Origin: Hylemonella sp.
Lineage (GTDB): Bacteria > Pseudomonadota > Gammaproteobacteria > Burkholderiales > Burkholderiaceae_C
Assembly (NCBI RefSeq): GCF_027532185.1
Contig: NZ_JAPZSV010000001.1
Span: forward strand, 1 to 64,000
DNA length: 64,000 nt
Reading direction: 5' to 3'
Under the pieces are notes generated by a model, which was not told the DNA's origin, did no database searches, and saw only the letters and a program-made list of their open reading frames with translations. A program made the position numbers and the translations under genes. Of the stretch, positions 59,364-64,000 are shown one piece after another (the stretch's first letter is position 1; every line of letters begins with the position of its first letter).

Positions 59364-60674
59364 ATGGGCCTGCTTGAAATCGGAGCCCTGCTGCTCTTCC
59401 TCATGCTGCTCCTGCTGTCCGGCGGGGTCTGGATCGCCATGACCCTGGCCATCGTGGGCTGGGTCGGCCAGGCCTTTTTCACGAGCACCGCACCCGGCAA
59501 GAACCTGTTCTCCGCCTTTTGGGAGACCACGGCCAGCTGGGAGCTGGCAGCGCTGCCGCTCTTCATCTGGATGGGCGAGATCCTCTACCGCACCCGCCTG
59601 TCCGAGCAGATGTTCGACGGGCTCTCGCCCTGGCTCTCGCGCGTGCCCGGCCGCCTGATGCACACCACCATCCTGGGCTGCGGCATCTTCGGCTCCGTTT
59701 CGGGCTCCTCGGCCGCCACCTGCGCCACGATTGCCAAGGTGGCCCTGCCCGAGCTGGAGCGCCGCGGCTATGACCGCAACATCGCCCTGGGCTCGCTGGC
59801 CGCGGCCGGTGGCCTGGGCATCCTGATCCCGCCGTCCATCACCATGGTGGTCTACGCCGTCGCCGCGGACGCCTCGGTGATCCGGCTCTTTCTCGCCGGC
59901 TTTCTGCCCGGCTTCCTGCTCATGGGCCTGTTCTCGGCCTACATCATGTGGTGGAGTCTGCGCAACCCGGCCAAGGTGCCGCCGGCCGAGGCGCCGACCA
60001 GTTTCATGGCCAAGCTGCGCCGCTCAGGCAGCCTCATCCCCTGCGGCCTGCTCATCGTCTTCATCGTCTGGGTGCTGGTGGCCGGCATCGCCACCGCCAC
60101 CGAAAGTGCGGCCTGGGGGGTGGTGGGCGCGCTGGCCATCGCCGCGACCAGCCGCTCGCTGACCTGGCGCAACTTCTGGGACGGACTGGCCGGCGCCACG
60201 CGCGTGAGCTGCATGATCATGTTCATCCTGGCGGGCGCGGCCTTCCTGACCAAGACCATGGCCTTCACCGGTATCCCGCGCGAGCTGGCCGAGTTCGTGC
60301 ACAGCCTCAATCTTTCGCCTTACGGTCTGATCGCCGTGCTCGTGGTGGTCTACCTCATCCTGGGTACGGCACTGGACGGCATCTCCATGATCGTGCTCAC
60401 CAGCGCCATCGTGCTGCCCATGGTGCAGAAGGCGGGTTTCGACCTGGTGTGGTTCGGCATCTTCATCATCCTGCTGATCGAGATCGCCGAGATCACGCCG
60501 CCCGTGGGCTTCAACCTCTTCGTGCTGCAGAACATGACGGGTGTGGACAGCAACCGCATCGCGCGTGTCACCCTGCCCTTCTTCGGCTGCATGATCATGG
60601 CCATCGTGCTGATCACACTTTTTCCATCCATCGTGACCAGCGTGCCGAACTGGCTCATGGGCGTGGAACGCTGA
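59364..60674 (+). CDS. dctM: TRAP transporter large permease
   Basis: This 436-residue protein of the DctM family has about 12 helices and the signature GCGIFGSVSGSSAATCATIAKVALPELERRGYDRNIALGSLAAAGGLGILIPPSI. SAWGVVGAL and EITPPVGFNLFVLQNMTG are also present. It uses a sodium gradient to import the acid bound by DctP. GTG at 59361 is an alternative start; both use the AAGGA site. Confidence 0.9.
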   Translation: MGLLEIGALLLFLMLLLLSGGVWIAMTLAIVGWVGQAFFTSTAPGKNLFSAFWETTASWELAALPLFIWMGEILYRTRLSEQMFDGLSPWLSRVPGRLMHTTILGCGIFGSVSGSSAATCATIAKVALPELERRGYDRNIALGSLAAAGGLGILIPPSITMVVYAVAADASVIRLFLAGFLPGFLLMGLFSAYIMWWSLRNPAKVPPAEAPTSFMAKLRRSGSLIPCGLLIVFIVWVLVAGIATATESAAWGVVGALAIAATSRSLTWRNFWDGLAGATRVSCMIMFILAGAAFLTKTMAFTGIPRELAEFVHSLNLSPYGLIAVLVVVYLILGTALDGISMIVLTSAIVLPMVQKAGFDLVWFGIFIILLIEIAEITPPVGFNLFVLQNMTGVDSNRIARVTLPFFGCMIMAIVLITLFPSIVTSVPNWLMGVER

Positions 60675-60695
60675 CCCGCTTGCGGGCGCTGAGCC

Positions 60696-63119
60696 TTAGC
60701 GGTCTCGGCTGGCCAGCAGCTCCGCGAACTTGTCGGCGGACATCGCCGGGTAGTACAGCCAGCCCTGCGCCTCACGCACATTCAGTCCGAGCAGGATGTT
60801 GCGCTGGATGTCGGTCTCCACACCTTCTGCAGTCACGGCGAGGCCCAAGGTTGTGGCCATCACCGCGATCGTGCGCGCGATGGCCATATCGTTCGGATCG
60901 CTGGCCAGGTCGCGGATGAAGCTGCGGTCGATCTTGAGGCGGGTCAAAGGCAGGAACTTGAGCATCGACAGGGAGGAGAAACCGGTACCGAAGTCGTCAA
61001 GTGCAAGATGCACGCCCAGTATCCGCAAACGATGCAGTGCCAGTTGTACCGCTTCGCCACGTTGCAACGAGGACTCCGTGAGCTCGATCTCCAGGATCTG
61101 CGGTGGCAGGTCGAAACTCACCAGCGTCGCAGCCACACGATCGGCAAAGTCGCCTTGCTGAAGTTGGGCGGCAGACACGTTCACCGCGATACGGCCGGGG
61201 TTCAGCCCTCGCACGCGCCATTGCGCTGCATGTCGGCAGGCCTCCTCCAGCACCCAGGTCCCCAGGGGCAGGATGAGGCCCGTCTCCTCGGCCAGGGGAA
61301 TGAAGCGCTCCGGACTGATACGGCCGGCAACCGGATGCGTCCAGCGGAGCAGGGCCTCGGCGCCCAGGATACGCCCGGAGTGCATGTCCATGACCGGCTG
61401 CCATTGCAGCTCGAGTTCCTGGCGCTCGGCGGCATGCCTCAGCCCCTGCTCCAGCTGCAAGCGCTCCAGGGCACGATGCGCCAGGGTCTGGGAGAAGACG
61501 GTGTAACGGTTACGGCCATTGGCCTTGGCTTCGTAGGCCGCCGTATCGGCCGCGCGGATGAGATCATCAGTGTTGTCCGCATGCTCTGGAAACAGCGCGA
61601 TGCCGATGCTGGCCGTGACACTGACCGACTGGCCAATGCTCGTCTGGACCGGCTCGCTGATAGCGGCCAGCAGCTTGCGGGAAATCGCCACCGCGTCCGC
61701 CTCGCTGCAAAGGCTGTCCAGCAGGATGAGGAACTCGTCGCCGCCCATGCGTACGGCAACATCGTGCTGGCGCAAAGTGTGCTTCAGACGGCGCGTCAAC
61801 TCCACGAGCAGCTCATCGCCGATGGAATGACCCAAGGAGTCATTGATGTACTTGAAACCGTCGAGGTCGATGAACAGCAGCCCGAAGCCGCCGCGATCTG
61901 CTGAGAAAGCAGCACGGCTGATGGCGTGTCGTAGACAGATATCGAGCTGGTGGCGGTTTCCCAGCCCGGTCAGCGCATCATGCAAGGCAATGTGGGTGAG
62001 GCGACTCTCAGCCCCCCTCAACGCGGAGATGTCGCAGAAGGTCAGCACATGGTGGCTGACCTGGCCCCGTTCGTCCCTGACCTCCGCCAGCCGCTCCCAA
62101 GCAGGGAACACGGAGTCGTCCCGACGTCGGCACGTCACCTCGACCTGCTCGTCCGCTGCCCCTGCGCGACCCCGGTCACCGCTGCGGGCGGCGTATAGAA
62201 ACTCTCCTGGTCGGCGGCCGCGCACCTCCGCGGCACTCCACCCCGTGATCCTCTCGAAGGCCTTGTTGACAGTACTCACGCGCTGTTCCCGGTCCAGGAT
62301 CAGAACCCCGTCGCCAGCCGTCTCGAAAACCACAGCCGCCTGCCGCAAGCGCTCCTCGGCAGCTACGCGATCACTCACGTCGCGCAGTACGCCTACCACG
62401 CGGTCCTCCTCCGGAAAGTGGCTGGCGTAGAGCTCCAGCCAGATGCGATCACCGCCCTGGGTGCGCCACGCCATGCATAGTTGAACCATGTCTCCGAGGC
62501 GCAGCATCACATCAAGACGACCGCGGACCCCGGGGTCTTCCACCCGCTCCAGAAACTCCGCGCGGCTGATCGTGAAACTCTCGGCGTGGGGTCGCAGCGC
62601 AGGCGCGAGGAGCCCCTCAATCCGAAGCTGCTGCCGCCCCTCATCCAACTCCACGACCCCCAGTTGTGCCGCCTCCAGGGCCAGTCGAAAGCGTCGCTCG
62701 GCACGTCGGGTCTTCTTCTCCTCCGCAATCCGTGCCAGCGCAGCGCGTATGGTGGCGTGTAGTTCACCGATCTGGATGGGCTTGAGCACATAGCCATAGG
62801 GCGCCGCCTCGATGGCCCTCTGCAGAATGTCCTCGCCCGCATAGGCGGTGAGGTAGATCACGGGCAGTTTCATGCGGTGGGAGATCTCACGCGCTGCCAC
62901 CGTACCGTCGCCGCCGCGGCCAAGATTGATATCCATCAGCACCAGATCCGGCTGGTCGCGCCGGGCCAGCTCCAGCGCCTGGCTCTCGCTCGACGCGACA
63001 CCGCTGACCGTGTAGCCCAAGCCCTCCAGGCTCTGGCGGAGGTCATAGGCCACGATGGCCTCATCTTCCACGATCTGTACCCTGACCGGCCGATTTCCTT
63101 CACTCAAAACTGCACCCAT
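60696..63119 (-). CDS. REC-PAS-PAS-GGDEF-EAL response regulator
   Basis: The 807-residue protein has a receiver domain (about 12-125, phospho-aspartate in VLMDINLG, lysine in LKPI), a PAS-like region (about 145-260), a PAS domain (about 265-385), GGDEF (about 390-550) and EAL (about 560-805). The GGDEF part keeps MGGDEF and an inhibitory RxxD site (RQHD). The EAL part keeps GAEALLRW, ELTES, DDFGTGFSS and AEGVET. Both could be active on c-di-GMP. It starts 4 bp after the histidine kinase gene on the same strand, so it is probably the partner regulator. Confidence 0.9.
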   Translation of the reverse strand: MGAVLSEGNRPVRVQIVEDEAIVAYDLRQSLEGLGYTVSGVASSESQALELARRDQPDLVLMDINLGRGGDGTVAAREISHRMKLPVIYLTAYAGEDILQRAIEAAPYGYVLKPIQIGELHATIRAALARIAEEKKTRRAERRFRLALEAAQLGVVELDEGRQQLRIEGLLAPALRPHAESFTISRAEFLERVEDPGVRGRLDVMLRLGDMVQLCMAWRTQGGDRIWLELYASHFPEEDRVVGVLRDVSDRVAAEERLRQAAVVFETAGDGVLILDREQRVSTVNKAFERITGWSAAEVRGRRPGEFLYAARSGDRGRAGAADEQVEVTCRRRDDSVFPAWERLAEVRDERGQVSHHVLTFCDISALRGAESRLTHIALHDALTGLGNRHQLDICLRHAISRAAFSADRGGFGLLFIDLDGFKYINDSLGHSIGDELLVELTRRLKHTLRQHDVAVRMGGDEFLILLDSLCSEADAVAISRKLLAAISEPVQTSIGQSVSVTASIGIALFPEHADNTDDLIRAADTAAYEAKANGRNRYTVFSQTLAHRALERLQLEQGLRHAAERQELELQWQPVMDMHSGRILGAEALLRWTHPVAGRISPERFIPLAEETGLILPLGTWVLEEACRHAAQWRVRGLNPGRIAVNVSAAQLQQGDFADRVAATLVSFDLPPQILEIELTESSLQRGEAVQLALHRLRILGVHLALDDFGTGFSSLSMLKFLPLTRLKIDRSFIRDLASDPNDMAIARTIAVMATTLGLAVTAEGVETDIQRNILLGLNVREAQGWLYYPAMSADKFAELLASRDR

Positions 63120-63123
63120 GGCG

Positions 63124-64000
63124 TCAATCCTCGATCAAGAAAGTTACACGCAACCCAGCGCCGGGTCCCGGCAGCACCTCAAGCTCGGCGTCCAGCTGCT
63201 GCGCCAGCATGCAAACGAGCTGATAGCCCATCGACTTTGCCGCCTGAGGCTTGAAGTCCGCAGGAAAGCCCTGACCGTCGTCGCGAACTTCGAGAACGAC
63301 TCTCTGGCCATCGCGTCGCGCCGTCACGCGCACGCTGCCCTGCGAAGGCGACGGATAAGCGTGCTTGAAGGCGTTGACCACGAGTTCATTCGCAATGAGG
63401 CCGCAGGGGATGGCCTTCTGTGTCTCGAGGCGCATGCCATGGACTGGCACGGTCACCTGCAGGTCTATGCGTGAGCTGTCACCCTGGTAGCTCTGCTTGA
63501 GCAGCTGCACCAGCTTGCTCAGGTAGGGCCCCAACTCGAGTCCGGTGAAGTTACTGCCCTCGTAGAGCATCTGATGCGTCATCGCGATCACCCCCACCCG
63601 GCTGCGACTGTCTCGCAGGACCTCGCGGGCCACCTCCCCCGCGCTGCGCGACTGGATGTCGAGCAGGCTGGCGACGATCTGCAGGTTGTTCTTGACGCGG
63701 TGATGCACCTCGTTGAGCAGCATGGTCTTTTCCTGCAACGATGCCTCCATCGTCGCCTGGGCCGCCAGGCGCTCGGTGATATCCACCACCGTCACCAGAA
63801 TCTCCGGTGGCTCACGCCCCGGTATGGGGTTGAGCGCGACCTCCACCGGAAACTCGCTGCCGTCAAGCCGACGAGCCATCAGGGAGCGCCGCTGCGCCAT
63901 GATGCGCTCGGCGGGTGCCGCAAGGTAGCGCTCCATCTCATGCCCGTGAACCTCTCGTCGATCCAATGGCAGCAGCATGTTCACGTGCTGGCCCAGCAGC
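63124..64000 (-). CDS. Sensor histidine kinase, HisKA_2 type (partial)
   Basis: Only the C-terminal 291 residues are present; the gene continues beyond the window edge. The visible part begins in a PAS domain (LLGQHVNMLLPLDRREVHGHEMERYLAAP...), then HisKA_2 with the phospho-histidine in LNEVHHRVKNNLQIVASLLDIQ. An ATPase domain with NELVVNAFKHAYP and VRDDGQGFPADF follows. It should phosphorylate the adjacent REC-GGDEF-EAL protein. Signal unknown because the N-terminus is missing. Confidence 0.88.
   Translation of the reverse strand, partial: LLGQHVNMLLPLDRREVHGHEMERYLAAPAERIMAQRRSLMARRLDGSEFPVEVALNPIPGREPPEILVTVVDITERLAAQATMEASLQEKTMLLNEVHHRVKNNLQIVASLLDIQSRSAGEVAREVLRDSRSRVGVIAMTHQMLYEGSNFTGLELGPYLSKLVQLLKQSYQGDSSRIDLQVTVPVHGMRLETQKAIPCGLIANELVVNAFKHAYPSPSQGSVRVTARRDGQRVVLEVRDDGQGFPADFKPQAAKSMGYQLVCMLAQQLDAELEVLPGPGAGLRVTFLIED

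Overview
The window is high-G+C DNA (about two thirds G+C by eye), densely packed and free of phage, insertion sequences, rRNA and CRISPR arrays. Gene content points to a betaproteobacterium of the order Burkholderiales, most likely family Comamonadaceae. The evidence is the order gyrA-serC-pheA-tyrA-aroA/cmk-rpsA-ihfB-lapA-lapB-rfaE1-rfaD, an aroA-cmk fusion, a tmRNA with the tag ANDERFALAA, and the hairpin-rich repeats scattered between genes. This placement is inferred from my knowledge of these families; no search was run.

Layout. 1-3.5 kb: end of a dispersed repeat, a CBS-pair protein, an O-acetylhomoserine sulfhydrylase (metY), an alpha/beta hydrolase and a PagP-type lipid A palmitoyltransferase. 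3.5-11.1 kb: a minus-strand run of a DinB-like protein, a membrane protein, a CHASE2 adenylate cyclase, a 1265-residue secreted propeller/FN3/transglutaminase/TPR protein and a small periplasmic protein. 11.2-14.7 kb: small membrane proteins, a BrkB/YihY protein and a glycolate-oxidase-type FAD enzyme. 14.7-16.1 kb: an AT-richer hypothetical gene between two repeat clusters. 16.1-20.3 kb: thyA, an EamA transporter, folA, a DUF4337 protein, xthA and ogt. 20.3-25.3 kb: the nitrogen regulon glnA / small secreted protein / ntrB / ntrC, with a sigma-54 promoter and NtrC-like sites upstream of glnA. 25.2-31.5 kb: CinA-like, CysZ-like, sterol-desaturase, polysaccharide deacetylase, YVTN and RsuA proteins and a DUF2726-like protein. 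31.5-36.3 kb: a TonB-dependent siderophore receptor with a Fur-box-like site, ssrA, gph, ubiG and an OmpA-family protein.

36.5-50.2 kb: the large plus-strand housekeeping array, which covers DNA gyrase A, serine and aromatic amino acid synthesis, CMP kinase, ribosomal protein S1, IHF beta, LPS assembly control (LapA, LapB) and ADP-heptose synthesis. 50.2-53.5 kb: an acyl-CoA synthetase divergent from a PAS-LuxR regulator, then a lipoprotein and an unrecognised protein. 53.5-60.7 kb: a 5-oxoprolinase/hydantoinase-type enzyme and a winged-helix regulator, divergent from a TRAP transporter across an operator-like dyad. 60.7 kb to the end: a c-di-GMP response regulator (REC-PAS-GGDEF-EAL) and its probable partner histidine kinase, which is cut by the window edge.

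The least explained parts are the CHASE2-cyclase/giant secreted protein cassette, the AT-richer gene with its own promoter and short upstream reading frame, and the dispersed repeat whose two copies differ by compensating stem changes.
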